A stretch of 64,000 nt of DNA from Hydractinia symbiolongicarpus (GCF_029227915.1 NC_079885.1:28461001-28525000); one strand, 5' to 3'; positions 13,034-28,190 are shown, counted from the stretch's first letter. Numbers and translations are program-made. The notes: generated by a model not told the origin, from the letters alone.

Positions 13034-16000
13034 GCTACCACAACGCCCAGTGTAATCGCTGAGTTCCGGCAATCATGTCAAATTAAAAAGAATGTTATTC
13101 CTTGGAGTTCAATTGGCTCATTTATCACATTTAGGAGGTCAAAGTCCAGAATCACTTTAATTAAGTCCCACAGTCAATCGTTTCACTGTTAAAAGCGATA
13201 CAACTTAGTAATATCGGAAAAAAATCACTAAGTACATGTTGGTACGAATACGTGACGCAACTGTTGTAACTCAAACGGTTTGACACCGTTAGAAAGTCAA
13301 TGAAATGTAGTTTCTGAAAATGTTTCTATTTCTTCAGCGCGTCCTAACGGCTAGGATTGTTCCCACAGTACAAAATGACTTATTTATCTAAACTTTTATA
13401 TAAAGCACTACCACAGCGCCCTGTGAAATCGGTAAATTCCAGCAATCATGTCAAATTAAGAAAAATGTTATTTCTTGGGTCCAATTGTCTCACTTATCAC
13501 ATTTATAAAGTCACAGTCCAAAATCAGTTCAATTAATTCCCACAGTCAATCGTTTCACTGTTAAAAGCGATACAACCTAGTATTACCAGAAAAATATCAC
13601 TTAATACATGTTGGTACGGATATGTGACGCAACTGTTGTAACTCAAACGGACTGATACCGTTAGAAAGTCATTGAAATGTAGTTTTTGAAACTGCCTCTA
13701 TTCTTCAACGCGCGCTATCGGCCAGGATTGGTCCCACAGTAAAAAATCACTTATTTATCTAAATGTTTAAATGAAGTACTACCACAGCGCTCAGTGAAAT
13801 CGGTAAATTCCAGCAATCATGTCAAATTAAGAAGAATTTTATTTCTTGGGTCCATTTGGCTCACTTATCAGATTTATAAGGTCACAGTCCAAAGTTACTT
13901 CCAGTAAGTCCCAGAGTCAATCGTTTTACTGTTAAAAGCGATAAAACTTAGTAATATCGGAAAAAAATCAGTAATTACATGTTGGTACGAACATGTGACG
14001 CAACCGTTGTAACTCAAGCGGATTGATGCTGTTAGAAAGTCATTGAAATGTAGTTTTTAAAACTGTCTCTATTTCTTCAGCGCGCGATAACGGCCAGGAT
14101 TGGTCCCACAGTAAAAAATGACTTATTTTATATAAATTTTTAAATGAAGTGCTACCACAACGCCCAGTGTAATCGCTGAGTTCCGGCAATCATGTCAAAT
14201 TAAGAAGAATTTTATTCCTTGGAGTTCAATTGGCTCATTTATCACATTTAGGAGGTCAAAGTCCAGAATCACTTTAATTAAGTCCCACAGTCAATCGTTT
14301 CACTGTTAAAAGCGATACAACTTAGTAATATCGGAAAAAAATCACTAAGTACATGTTGGTACGAATACGTGACGCAACTGTTGTAACTCAAACGGATTGA
14401 CACCGTTAGAAAGTCAATGAAATGTAGTTTCTGAAAATGTTTCTATTTCTTCAGCGCGTCCTAACGGCTAGGATTGTTCCCACAGTACAAAATGACTTAT
14501 TTATCTAAACTTTTATATAAAGCACTACCACAGCGCCCTGTGAAATCGGTAAATTCCAGCAATCATGTCAAATTAAGAAAAATGTTATTTCTTGGGTCCA
14601 ATTGTCTCACTTATCACATTTATAAAGTCACAGTCCAAAATCAGTTCAATTAATTCCCACAGTCAATCGTTTCACTGTTAAAAGCGATACAACCTAGTAT
14701 TACCAGAAAAATATCACTTAATACATGTTGGTACGAATATGTGACGCAACCGTTGTAACTCAAACGGACTGATACCGTTAGAAAGTCATTGAAATGTAGT
14801 TTTTGAAACTGCCTCTATTCTTCAACGCGCGCTATCGGCCAGGATTGGTCCCACAGTAAAAAATTACTTATTTATCTAAATTTTTAAATGAAGTACTACC
14901 ACAGCGCTCAGTGAAATCGGTAAATTCCAGCAATCATGTCAAATTAAGAAGAATTTTATTTCTTGGGTCCATTTGGCTCACTTATCAGATTTATAAGGTC
15001 ACAGTCCAAAGTTACTTCCAGTAAGTCCCAGAGTCAATCGTTTCACTGTTAAAAGCGATAAAACTTAGTAATATCGGAAAAAAATCAGTAATTACATGTT
15101 GGTACGAACATGTGACGCAACCGTTGTTACTCAAGCGGATTGATGCTGTTAGAAAGTCATTGAAATGTAGTTTTTAAAACTGTCTCTATTTCTTCAGCGC
15201 GCGATAACGGCCAGGATTGGTCCCACAGTAAAAAATGACTTATTTTATATAAATTTTTAAATGAAGTGCTACCACATTGCCCAGTGTAATCGCTGAGTTC
15301 CGGCAATCATGTCAAATTAAGAAGAATGTTATTCCTTGGAGTTCAATTGGCTCATTTATCACATTTAGGAGGTCAAAGTCCAGAATCACTTTAATTAAGT
15401 GCCACAGTCAATCGTTTCACTGTTAAAAGCGATACAACTTAGTAATATCGGAAAAAAATCACTAAGTACATGTTGGTACGAATACGTGACGCAACTGTTG
15501 TAACTCAAACAGATTGACACCGTTAGAAAGTCAATGAAATGTAGTTTCTGAAAATGTTTCTATTTCTTCAGCGCGTGCTAACGGCTAGGATTGGTCCCAC
15601 AGTACAAAATGACTTATTTATCTAAACTTTTATATAAAGCGCTACCACAGCGCCCTGTGAAATCGTTAAATTCCAGCAATCATGTCAAATTAAGAAGAAT
15701 GTTATTTCTTGGGGTCCATTTGGCTCAATTATCACATTTATAAGGTCACAGTGCAAAGTTACTTCAATTAAGTCCCACAGTCAATCGTTTCACTGTTAAA
15801 AGCGATACAACCTAGTATTACCAGAAAAATATCACTTAATACATGTTGGTACGAATATGTGACGCAACCGTTGTAACTCAAACGGACTGATACCGTTAGA
15901 AAGTCATTGAAATGTAGTTTTTGAAACTGCCTCTATTCTTCAACGCGCGCTATCGGCCAGGATTGGTCCCACAGTAAAAAATCACTTATTTATCTAAATT

Positions 16001-17504
16001 TTTAAATGAAGTACTACCACAGCGCTCAGTGAAATCGTTAAATTCCAGCAATCATGTCAAATTAAGAAGAATTTTATTTCTTGGGTCCATTTGGCTCACT
16101 TATCAGATTTATAAGGTCACAGTCCAAAGTTACTTCCAGTAAGTCCCAGAGTCAATCGTTTCACTGTTAAAAGCGATAAAACTTAGTAATATCGGAAAAA
16201 AATCAGTAATTACATGTTGGTACGAACATGTGACGCAACCCTTGTTACTCAAGCGGATTGATGCTGTTAGAAAGTCATTGAAATGTAGTTTTTAAAACTG
16301 TCTCTATTTCTTCAGCGCGCGATAACGGCCAGGATTGGTCCCACAGTAAAAAATGACTTATTTTATATAAATTTTTAAATGAAGTGCTACCACATTGCCC
16401 AGTGTAATCGCTGAGTTCCGGCAATCATGTCAAATTAAGAAGAATGTTATTCCTTGGAGTTCAATTGGCTCATTTATCACATTTAGGAGGTCAAAGTCCA
16501 GAATCACTTTAATTAAGTGCCACAGTCAATCGTTTCACTGTTAAAAGCGATACAACTTAGTAATATCGGAATAAAATCACTAAGTACATGTTGGTACGAA
16601 TACGTGACGCAACTGTTGTAACTCAAACAGATTGACACCGTTAGAAAGTCAATGAAATGTAGTTTCTGAAAATGTTTCTATTTCTTCAGCGCGTGCTAAC
16701 GGCTAGGATTGTTCCCACAGTACAAAATGACTTATTTATCTAAACTTTTATATAAAGCACTACCACAGCGCCCTGTGAAATCGGTAAATTCCAGCAATCA
16801 TGTCAAATTAAGAAGAATGTTATTTCTTGGGTCCAATTGTCTCACTTATCACATTTATAAAGTCACAGTCCAAAATCAGTTCAATTAATTCCCACAGTCA
16901 ATCGTTTCACTTTTAAAAGCGATACAACCTAGTATTACCAGAAAAATATCACTTAATACATGTTGGTACGAATATGTGACGCAACCGTTGTAACTCAAAT
17001 GGACTGATACCGTTAGAAAGTCATTGAAATGTGTTTTTTGAAACTGCCTCTCTTTCTCCAACGCGCGCTAACGGCCAGGATTGGTCCCACAGTAAGAAAT
17101 GACATATTTATCTAAATTTTTAAATGAAGTACTACCACAGCGCCAAGTGAAATCGGTAAATTCCAGCAATCATGTCAAATTAAGAAGAATTTTATTTCTT
17201 GGGTCCATTTGGCTCACTTATCAGATTTATAAGGTCACAGTCCAAAGTTACTTCCAGTAAGTCCCAGAGTCAATCGTTTCACTGTTAAAAGCGATAAAAC
17301 TTAGTAATATCGGAAAAAAATCAGTAATTACATGTTGGTACGAACATGTGACGCAACCGTTGTAACTCAAGCGGATTGATGCTGTTAGAAAGTCATTGAA
17401 ATGTAGTTTTTAAAACTGTCTCTATTTCTTCAGCGCGCGATAACGGCCAGGATTGGTCCCACAGTAAAAAATGACTTATTTTATATAAATTTTTAAATGA
17501 AGTG
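13034..17504 (+). repeat. Trimer higher-order repeat, about 1118 bp, four copies
   Basis: The subtype marked by GAAGTGCTACCACA recurs at 13034, 14152, 15269, 16387 and 17504, a spacing of 1117-1118 bp (three monomers). The middle copies share the private variant CACATTGCCC (15269, 16387). This shows local amplification of a 3-mer within the larger array. Confidence 0.8.
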
Positions 17505-20500
17505 CTACCACAACGCCCAGTGTAATCGCTGAGTTCCGGCAATCATGTCAAATTAAGAAGAATGTTATTCCTTGGAGTTCAATTGGCTCATTTATCACTT
17601 TTAGGAGGTCAAAGTCCAGAATCACTTTAATTAAGTCCCACAGTCAATCGTTTCACTGTTAAAAGCGATACAACTTAGTAATACCGGAAAAAAATCACTA
17701 AGTACATGTTGGTACGAATACGTGACGCAACTGTTGTAACTCAAACGGATTGACACCGTTAGAAAGTCAATGAAATGTAGTTTCTGAAAATGTTTCTATT
17801 TCTTCAGCGCGTGCTAACGGCTAGGATTGTTCCCACAGTACAAAATGACTTATTTATCTAAACTTTTATATAAAGCACTACCACAGCGCCCTGTGAAATC
17901 GGTAAATTCCAGCAATCATGTCAAATTAAGAAGAATGTTATTTCTTGGGTCCAATTGTCTCACTTATCACATTTATAAAGTCACAGTCCAAAATCAGTTC
18001 AATTAATTCCCCAGTCAATCGTTTCACTGTTAAAAGCGATACAACCTAGTATTACCAGAAAAATATCAATTAATACATGTTGGTACGAATATGTGACGCA
18101 ACCGTTGTAACTCAAGCGCATTGATACCGTTAGAAAGTCATTGAAATGTAGTTTTTGAAAATGTTTCTATTTCTTCAACGCGCGCTCACGGCTAGGTTTG
18201 GTCCCACAGTACAAAATGACTTATTTATCTAAACTTTCAAATAAAACGCTACCACAGCGCCCAGCGAATCGGTAAATTCCAGCAATCATGTCAAATTAAG
18301 AAGAATGTTATTCCTTGGGTCCAGTTGTCTCATTTATCACATTTATGAGGTCAAAGTCCAAAATCAGTTCAATTAAGTCCCACAGTCAATCCTTTCACTG
18401 TTAAAAGCAATGCAACCTAGTAATATGGGAAAAAAATCATTAAGTACTTGTTGGTACGAATATGTGACGCAACCGTTGTAGTTAGAATGGACTGATACCG
18501 TTAGAAAGTCAATGAAATATAGTATATAAAACTGTCTCTATTTCTTCAGTGTGCACTAACGTCTAGGATTGGTCCCACAATAAAAAATGTCTTATTTTAT
18601 CTAAATTATTAAGTGAAGCGCTACCATTGGGCCGAGTGTAATCGCTGAATTGCAGCAATCATGTCTAATTAAGAAGAATGTTATTTCTTGGAGTCCAATT
18701 GGCTCATTTATCACATTTATAAGGTCACTGTCCAGAATCACTTCAATTAAGTCCCACAGTCAATCGTTTCACTGTTAAAAGCGATACAACCTAGTATTAC
18801 CAGAAAAATATCACTAAATACATGTTGGTACGAATATGTGACGCAACCGTTGTAACTCAAACGGACTGACATCGTTAGAAAGTCAATGAAATGTAGTTTT
18901 TGAAAATGTTTCTATTTCTTCAACGCGCGCTCACGGCTAGGTTTGGTCCCACAGTACAAAATGACTTATTTATCTAAACTTTCAAATAAAACGCTACCAC
19001 AGCGCCCAGCGAATCGGTAAATTCCAGCAATCATGTCAAATTAAGAAGAATGTTATTCCTTGGGTCCAGTTGTCTCATTTATCACATTTATGAGGTCAAA
19101 GTCCAAAATCAGTTCAATTAAGTCCCACAGTCAATCCTTTCACTGTTAAAAGCAATGCAACCTAGTAATATGGGAAAAAAATCATTAAGTACTTGTTGGT
19201 ACGAATATGTGACGCAGCCGTTGTAGTTAGAACGGACTGATACCGTTAGAAAGTCAATGAAATATAGTATTTAAAACTGTCTCTATTTCTTCAGTGTGCG
19301 CTAACGTCTAGGATTGGTCCCACAGTAAAAAATGTCTTATTTTATCTAAATTATTAAGTGAAGAGCTACCATTGGGCCGAGTGTAATCGCTGAATTGCAG
19401 CAATCATGTCTAATTAGGAAGAATGATATTTCTTGGAGTCCAATTGGCTCATTTATCACATTTATAAGGTCACAGTCCAGAATCACTTCAATTAAGTCCC
19501 ACAGTCAATCGTTTCACTGTTAAAAGCGATACATCTTAGTAATATCGGAAAAAAATCACTAAATACATGTTGGTACAAATATGTGACGCAAACGTTGTAA
19601 GTCAAGCGAATTGAAATCGTTAGAAAGTCAATGAAATGTAGTTTTTGAAAATGTTTCTATTTCTTCAACGCGCGCTAACGGCTAGGATTGGTCCCACAGT
19701 ACAAAATGACTTATTTATCTTAGCTTTTTAAAAAAAAGCTTCCACAGAGCCCAGAGAAATCGGTAAATTCCCGCAATCATGTCAAATTAAGAAGAATGTT
19801 ATTTCTTGGGTCCAATTGTCTCACTTATCACATTTATAAGGTCACAGTCCAAAATCAGTTCAATTAAGTCCCACAGTCCATCGTTTCACTGTTAAAAGCG
19901 ATGCATCCTAGTAATATCGGAATACTATCGCTAAATACATGTTGGTACGAATATGTGTCGCAAAGTCAATGAAATGTAGTATTTGAAACTGTCTCTATTT
20001 CTTCAGCGCGCACCAACGGCTAGGATTGGTCCCACAGTAAAAAAATGACTTATTTTATGTAAATTTTTAAGTGAAGCGCTACCATAGGGCCGAGTGTAAT
20101 CGCTGAATTCCTGCAATCTTGTCAAATTAAGAAGAATGTTATTCTTTGGGTCCAATGGTCTCATTTATCACATTTATGAGGTCAAAGTCCAAAATCAGTT
20201 CAATTAAGTCCCACAGTCAATCCTTTCACTGTTAAAAGCAATGCAACCTAGTAATATGGGAAAAAAATCATTAAGTACTTGTTGGTACGAATATGTGACG
20301 CAACCGTTGTAGTTAGAACTGACTGATACCGTTAGAAAGTCAATGAAATATAGTATTTAAAACTGTCTCTATTTCTTCACTGTGCGCTAACGTATAGGAT
20401 TGGTCCCACAGTAAAAAATGTCTTATTTTATCTAAATTATTAAGTGAAGCGCTACCATTGGGGCGAGTGTAATCGCTGAATTGCAGCAATCATGTCAAAT

Positions 20501-23500
20501 TAAGAAGAATGTTATTTCTTGGGTCCAATTGTCTCACTTATCACATTTATAAGGTCACAGTCCAAAATCAGTTTAATTAAGTCCCACAGTCCATCGTTTC
20601 ACTGTTAAAAGCGATGCATCCTAGTAATATCCGAATACTATCGCTAAATACATGTTGGTACGAATATGTGACGAAAAGTCAATGAAATGTAGTATTTGAA
20701 ACTGTTTCTATTTCTTCAGCGCGCACCAACGGCTAGGATTGGTCCCACAGTAAAGAAATGACTTATTTTATGTAAATTTTTAAGTGAAGCGCTACCATAG
20801 AGCCGAGTGTAATCGCTGAATTCCAGCAATCATGTCAAATTAAGAAGAATGTTATTCTTTGGGTCCAATTGTCTCATTTATCACATTTATGAGGTCAAAG
20901 TCCAAAATCTGTTCAATTAAGTCCCACAGTCAATCCTTTCACTGTTAAAAGCGATGCAACCTAGTAAAGTCAGAAAAATATCGCTAAATGCATGTTGTAC
21001 GAATATGTGACGCAACCGTTGTAATTGAAACGGACTGATACCGTTAGAGAGTCAATGAAATGTAGTTTTTAAAACTGTTTCTCTTTCTTCAGCGCGCGAT
21101 AAAGGCCAGGATTGGTCCCACAGTAAAAAAATACTTATTTTATATAAATTTTTAAATGAAGTGCTACCACAACGCCACCTGTAATCGCTGAGTTCCGGCA
21201 ATCATGTCAAATTAAGAAGAATGTTATTCCTTGCAGTTCAATTGGCTCATTTGTCACATTTAGGAGGTCAAAGTCCAGAATCACTTTAATTAAGTCCCAC
21301 AGTCAATCGTTTCACTCTTAAAAGCGATACAACTTAGTAATATCGGAAACAAATCACTAAATACATGTTGGTACGAATATGTGACGCAACTGTTGTAACT
21401 CAAACGGATTGACACCGTTAGAAAGTCAATGAAATGTAGTTTTTGAAAATGTTTCTATTTCTTCAACGCGCGCTCACGGCTAGGTTTGGTCCCACAGTAC
21501 AAAATGACTTATTTATCTAAACTTTTTAATAAAACGTTACCACAGCGCCCAGCGAATCGGTAAATTCCAGCAATCATGTCAAATTAAGAAGAATGTTATT
21601 CCTTGGGTCCAGTTGTCTCATTTATCACATTTATGAGGTCAAAGTCCAAAATCAGTTCAATTAAGTCCCACAGTCAATCCTTTCACTGTTAAAAGCAATG
21701 CAACCAAGTAATATTGGAAAAAAATCATTAAGTACTTGTTGGTACGAATATGTGACGCAACCGTTGTAGTTAGAACGGACTGATACTGTTAGAAAGTCAA
21801 TGAAATGTAGTATTTAAAACTGTCTCTATTTCTTCAGTGTGCGCTAACGTCTAGGATTAGTCCCACAGTAAAAAATGTCTTTATTTATCTAAATTATTAA
21901 GTGAAGCGCTACCATTGGGCCGAGTGTAATCGCTGAATTGCAGCAATCATGTCAAATTAAGAAGAATGTTATTTCTTTCAGTCCAATTGGCTCATTTATC
22001 ACATTTATAAGGTCACAGTCCAGAATCACTTCAATTAAGTCCCACAGTCAATCGCTTCACTGTTAAAAGCGATCCATCTTAGTAATATCGGTAAAAAAAT
22101 CACTAAATACATGTTGGTACGAATATGTGACGCAAACGTTGTAAGTCAAGCGGATTGAAATCATTAGAAAGTCAATGAAATGTAGTTTTTGAAAATGTTT
22201 CTATTTCTTCAACGCGCGCTCACGGCTAGGATTGGTCCCACAGTCCAAAATGACTTATTTATCTAAACTTTTTTAGAAAAAGCTACCACAGAGCCCAGCG
22301 AAATCGGTAAATTCCAGCAATCATGTCAAATTTAGAAGAATGTTATTTCTTGGGTCCAATTGTCTCACTTATCACATTTATAAGGTCACAGTCCAGAATC
22401 ACTTCAATTAAGTCCCACAGGCAATCGTTTCACTGTCAAAAGCAATACAACTTAGTAATATCGGAAAAAAATCACTAAATACATGTTGGTACAAATATGT
22501 GACGTAACCGTTGTAGTTGAAACGGACTGATACCCTTAGAAAGTCAATGAAATGTAGTATTTGAAACTGTCTCTATTTCTTCAGCGCGTTCCAACGGCTA
22601 GGATTGGTCCCACAGTAAAAAAGGACTTATTTTATAAAAATTTTTAAGTGAAGCGCTACCACAGCGCCCAGTGAAATTGGTAAATTCCAGCAATCATGTC
22701 ATGGTAAGAAGAATGTAATTTCTTGGGTCAAATTGTCTCACTTATCAAATTTATAAGGTCACAGTCCAAAATAAGTTCAATTAAGTCCCACAGTCCATCG
22801 TTTCACTGTTAAAAGCGATACAACTTAGTAATATCGGAAAAAAATCACTAAGTACATGTTGGTACGAATACGTGACGCAACTGTTGTAACTCAAACGGAT
22901 TGACACCGTTAGAAAGTCAATGAAATGTAGTTTCTGAAAATGTTTCTATTTCTTCAGCGCGTGCTAACGGCTAGGATTGTTCCCACAGTACAAAATGACT
23001 TATTTATCTAAACTTTTATATAAAGCGCTACCACAGCGCCCTGTGAAATCGTTAAATTCCAGCAATCATGTCAAATTAAGAAGAATGTTATTTCTTGGGG
23101 TCCATTTGGCTCAATTATCACATTTATAAGGTCACAGTGCAAAGTTACTTCAATTAAGTCCCAGAGTCAATCGTTTCACTGTTAAAAGCGATACAACTTA
23201 GTAATATCGGAAAAAAATCACTAAACACATGTTGGTACAAATATGTGACGCAACCGTTGTAACTCAAGCGCATTGATACCGTTAGAAAGTCATTGAAATG
23301 TAGTTTTTAAAACTGTCTCTATTTCTTTAGCGCGCGATAACGGCTAGGATTGGTCCCACAGTAAGAAACGACTTATTTATTTAAATTTTTTAATGAAGTG
23401 CTACCACAACGCCCAGTGTAATCGCTGAGTTCCGGCAATCATGTCAAATTAAGAAGAATGTTATTCTTTGGGTCCAATTGTCTCATTTATCACATTTATG

Positions 23501-26500
23501 AGGTCAAAGTCCAAAATCTGTTCAATTAAGTCCCACAGTCAATCCTTTCACTGTTAAAAGCGATGCAACCTAGTAAAATCAGAAAAATATCGCTAAATGC
23601 ATGTTGGTACGAATATGTGACGCAACCGTTGTAATTGAAACGGACTGATACCGTTAGAAAGTCAATGAAATGTAGTTTTTAAAACTGTTTCTCTTTCTTC
23701 AGCGCGCGATAACGGCCAGGATTGGTCCCACAGTAAAAAATGACTTATTTTATATAAATTTTTAAATGAAGTGCTACCACAACGCCCAGTGTAATCGCTG
23801 AGTTCCGGCAATCATGTCAAATTAAGAAGAATGTTATTCCTTGGAGTTCAATTGGCTCATTTATCACATTTAGGAGGTCAAAGTCCAGAATCACTTTAAT
23901 TAAGTCCCACAGTCAATCGTTTCACTGTTAAAAGCGATACAACTTAGTAATATCGGAAACAAATCACTAAATACATGTTGGTACGAATATGTGACGCAAC
24001 TGTTGTAACTCAAACGGATTGACACCGTTAGAAAGTCAATGAAATGTAGTTTTTAAAAATGTTTCTATTTCTTCAACGCGCGCTCACGGCTAGGTTTGCT
24101 CCCACAGTACAAAATGACTTATTTATCTAAACTTTTAAATAAAACGTTACCACAGCGCCCAGCGAATCGGTAAATTCCAGCAATTATGTCAAATTAAGAA
24201 GAATGTTATTCCTTGGGTCCAGTTGTCTCATTTATCACATTTATGAGGTCAAAGTCCAAAATCAGTTCAATTAAGTCCCACAGTCAATCCTGTCACTGTT
24301 AAAAGCAATGCAACCAAGTAATAGTGGAAAAAAATCATTAAGTACTTGTTGGTACGAATATGTGACGCAACCGTTGTAGTTAGAACGGACTGATACCGTT
24401 AGAAAGTCAATGAAATGTAGTATTTAAAACTGTCTCTATTTCTTCAGTGTGCGCTAACGTCTAGGATTAGTCCCACAGTAAAAAATGTCTTATTTTATCT
24501 AAATTATTAAGTGAAGCGCTACCATTGGGCCGAGTGTAATCGCTGAATTGCAGCAATCATGTCAAATTAAGAAGAATGTTATTTCTTTCAGTCCAATTGG
24601 CTCATTTATCACATTTATAAGGTCACAGTCCAGAATCACTTCAATTAAGTCCCACAGTCAATCGCTTCACTGTTAAAAGCGATCCATCTTAGTAATATCG
24701 GTAAAAAAATCACTAAATACATGTTGGTACAAATATGTGACGCAAACGTTGTAAGTCAAGCGGATTGAAATCATTAGAAAGTCAATGAAATGTAGTTTTT
24801 GAAAATGTTTCTATTTCTTCAACGCGCGCTCACGGCTAGGATTGGTCCCACAGTCCAAAATGACTTATTTATCTAAACTTTTTTAAAAAAAGCTACCACA
24901 GAGCCCAGCGAAATCGGTAAATTCCAGCAATCATGTCAAATTAAGAAGAATGTTATTTCTTGGGTCCAATTGTCTCACTTATCACATTTATAAGGTCACA
25001 GTCCAGAATCACTTCAATTAAGTCCCACAGGCAATCGTTTCACTGTCAAAAGCAATACAACTTAGTAATATCGGAAAAAAATCACTAAATACATGTTGGT
25101 ACAAATATGTGACGTAACCGTTGTAGTTGAAACGGACTGATACCCTTAGAAAGTCAATGAAATGTAGTATTTGAAACTGTCTCTATTTCTTCAGCACGCT
25201 CCAACGGCTAGGATTGGTCCCACAGTAAAAAAGGACTTATTTTACAAAAATTTTTAAGTGAAGCGCTACCACAGCGCCCAGTGAAATTGGTAAATTCCAG
25301 CAATCATGTCAAGGTAAGAAGAATGTAATTTCTTGGGTCAAATTGTCTCACTTATCACATTTATAAGGTCACAGTCCAAAATAAGTTCAATTAAGTTCCA
25401 CAGTCCATCGTTTCACTGTTAAAAGCGATGCATCCTAGTAATATCCGAATACTATCGCTAAATACATGTTGGTACGAATATGTGACGCAACCGTTGTAAC
25501 TCAAACGGATTTATGCCGCCAGAAGGTCAATGAAATGTAGTCTTTGCAACTGTTCCTATTTATTCAGCGCGTGCTATCGGCCAGGATTGGTCCTACAGTA
25601 AAAAATGACTGTTTTTATATAAATTTTTAAGTGAAGCGCTACCATTGGGCCGAGTATAATCGCTGAATTCCAGCAATCATGTCAAATTAAGAAGAATGTT
25701 ATTCCTTGGAGTCCAATTGGCTCATTTATTACATTTATAAGGTCACAGTCCAGAATCACTTCAATTAAGTCCCACAGGCAATCGTTTCACTGTCAAAAGC
25801 AATACAACTTAGTAATATCGGAAAAAAATCACTAAATACATGTTGGTACGAATATGTGACGCAAACGTTGTAAGTCAAGCGGATTGAAATCATTAGAAAG
25901 TCAATGAAATGTAGTTTCTGAAAATGTTTCTATTTCTTCAGCGCGTGCTAACGGCTAGGATTGTTCCCACAGTACAAAATGACTTATTTATCTAAACTTT
26001 TATATAAAGCGCTACCACAGCGCCCTGTGAAATCGTTAAATTCCAGCAATCATGTCAAATTAAGAAGAATGTTATTTCTTGGGGTCCATTTGGCTCAATT
26101 ATCACATTTATAAGGTCACAGTGCAAAGTTACTTCAATTAAGTCCCAGAGTCAATCGTTTCACTGTTAAAAGCGATACAACTTAGTAATATCGGAAGAAA
26201 ATCACTAAACACATGTTGGTACGAATATGTGACGCAACCGTTGTAACTCAAGCGCATTGATACCGTTAGAAAGTCATTGAAATGTAGTTTTTAAAACTGT
26301 CTCTATTTCTTTAGCGCGCGATAACGGCTAGGATTGGTCCCACAGTAAGAAACGACTTATTTATTTAAATTTTTAAATGAAGTGCTACCACAACGCCCAG
26401 TGTAATCGCTGAGTTCCGGCAATCATGTCAAATTAAGAAGAATGTTATTCTTTGGGTCCAATTGTCTCATTTATCACATTTATGAGGTCAAAGTCCAAAA

Positions 26501-28170
26501 TCTGTTCAATTAAGTCCCACAGTCAATCCTTTCACTGTTAAAAGCGATGCAACGTAGTAAAATCAGAAAAATAGCGCTAAATGCATGTTGGTACGAACAT
26601 GTGACGCAACCGTTGTAATTGAAACGGACTGATACCGTTAGAAAGTCAATGAAATGTAGTTTTTAAAACTGTTTCTCTTTCTTCAGCGCGCGATAACGGC
26701 CAGGATTGGTCCCACAGTAAAAAATGACTTATTTTATATAAATTTTTAAATGAAGTGCTACCACAACGCCCAGTGTAATCGCTGAGTTCCGGCAATCATG
26801 TCAAATTAAGAAGAATGTTATTCCTTGGAGTTCAATTGGCTCATTTATCACATTTAGGAGGTCAAAGTCCAGAATCACTTTAATTAAGTCCCACAGTCAA
26901 TCCTTTCACTGTTAAAAGCGATACAACTTAGTAATATCGGAAAGAAATCACTAAGTACATGTTGGTACGAATACGTGACGCAACTGTTGTAACTCAAACG
27001 GATTGACACCGTTAGAAAGTCAATGAAATGTAGTTTCTGAAACTGTTCCTATTTATTCAGCGCGTGCTAACGGCCAGGATTGGTCCCACAGTAAAAAATG
27101 ACTTATTTTATATAAATTTTTAAGTGAAGGGCTACCATGGGGCCGAGTGTAATCGCTGAATTCCAGCAATCATGTCAAATTAAGAAGAATGTTATTCCTT
27201 GGAGTCCAATTGGCTCATTTATCACATTTATAAGGTCACAGTACAGAATCACGTCAATTAAGTCCCACAGTCAATCGTTTCACTGTTAAAAGCGATACAA
27301 CTTAGTAATATCGGAAACAAATCACTAAATACATGTTGGTACGAACATGTCACGCTACTGTTGTAACTCAAACGGATTGACAGCGTTAGAAAGTCAATGA
27401 AATGTAGTTTTTGAAAATGTTTCTATTTCTTCAACGCGCGCTCACGGCTAGGTTTGGTCCCACAGTACAAAATGACTTATTTATCTAAACTTTTATATAA
27501 AGCGCTACCACAGCGCCCTGTGAAATCGTTAAATTCCAGCAATCATGTCAAATTAAGAAGAATGTTATTTCTTGGGGTCCATTTGGCTCAATTATCACAT
27601 TTATAAGGTCACAGTGCAAAGTTACTTCAATTAAGTCCCACAGTCAATCGCTTCACTGTTAAAAGCGATACATCTTAGTAATATCGGTAAAAAAATCACT
27701 AAATACATGTTGGTACGAATATGTGACGCAAACGTTGTAAGTCAAGCGGATTGAAATCATTAGAAAGTCAATGAAATGTAGTTTTTGAAAATGTTTCTAT
27801 TTCTTCAACGCGCGCTCACGGCTAGGATTGGTCCCACAGTACAAAATGACTTATTTATCTAAACTTTTTTAAAAAAAGCTACCACAGAGCCCACCGAAAT
27901 CGGTAAATTTCAGCAATCATGTCAAATTAAGAAGAATGTTATTTCTTGGGTCCAATTGTCTCACTTATCACATTTATAAGGTCACAGTCCAGAATCACTT
28001 CAATTAAGTCCCACAGGCAATCGTTTCACTGTCAAAAGCAATACAACTTAGTAATATCGGAAAAAAATCACTAAATAGATGTTGGTACAAATATGTGACG
28101 TAACCGTTGTAGTTGAAACGGACTGATACCCTTAAAAAGTCAATGAAATGTAGTATTTGAAGCTGTCTCT

Positions 28171-28190
28171 ATTTCTTCTGCGATTACACT
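28171..28190. other. Satellite orientation switch point
   Basis: Up to 28178 the monomer reads forward (CTATTTCTTC). From 28180 (GCGATTACACTCGGCCC) it reads as the reverse complement of the monomer and stays so for the rest of the window. The join is mid-monomer on both sides, with one ambiguous base (28179) and no inserted foreign sequence. The last forward and first reverse monomers belong to the same subtype (both carry GTGACGTAACC and a CCCTTA variant), giving an imperfect fold-back. The first reversed monomer lacks roughly 55 bp near 28273. Confidence 0.95.

Larger units (their letters stand above)
1..28178 (+). repeat. Satellite array, about 372-bp monomer, forward orientation
   Basis: Head-to-tail satellite. 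The landmark CTACCA recurs at 4, 376, 748, 1121, 1493, 1865 and 2609, a spacing of 372-373 bp, and continues to 28178: roughly 75 monomers by length. Each unit carries recognisable blocks: AATTCCAGCAATCATGTC, AATTAAGAAGAATGTTATT, TTCACTGTTAAAAGCGAT, GTTGGTACGAATATGTGAC and GGTCCCACAGT. Monomer subtypes differ by scattered substitutions and alternate in regular order (higher-order repeats). No gene, RNA or other transposon is visible in this stretch. Short open frames in it are chance, since they repeat with the array and match no family. A centromeric or heterochromatic role is possible but not shown by the sequence. Confidence 0.98.

Noticed and set aside
1-28178. Regular repeats read as a CRISPR array
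   Set aside because: Whole 372-bp units repeat, with no short repeat plus unique spacer pattern, and the DNA is eukaryotic.
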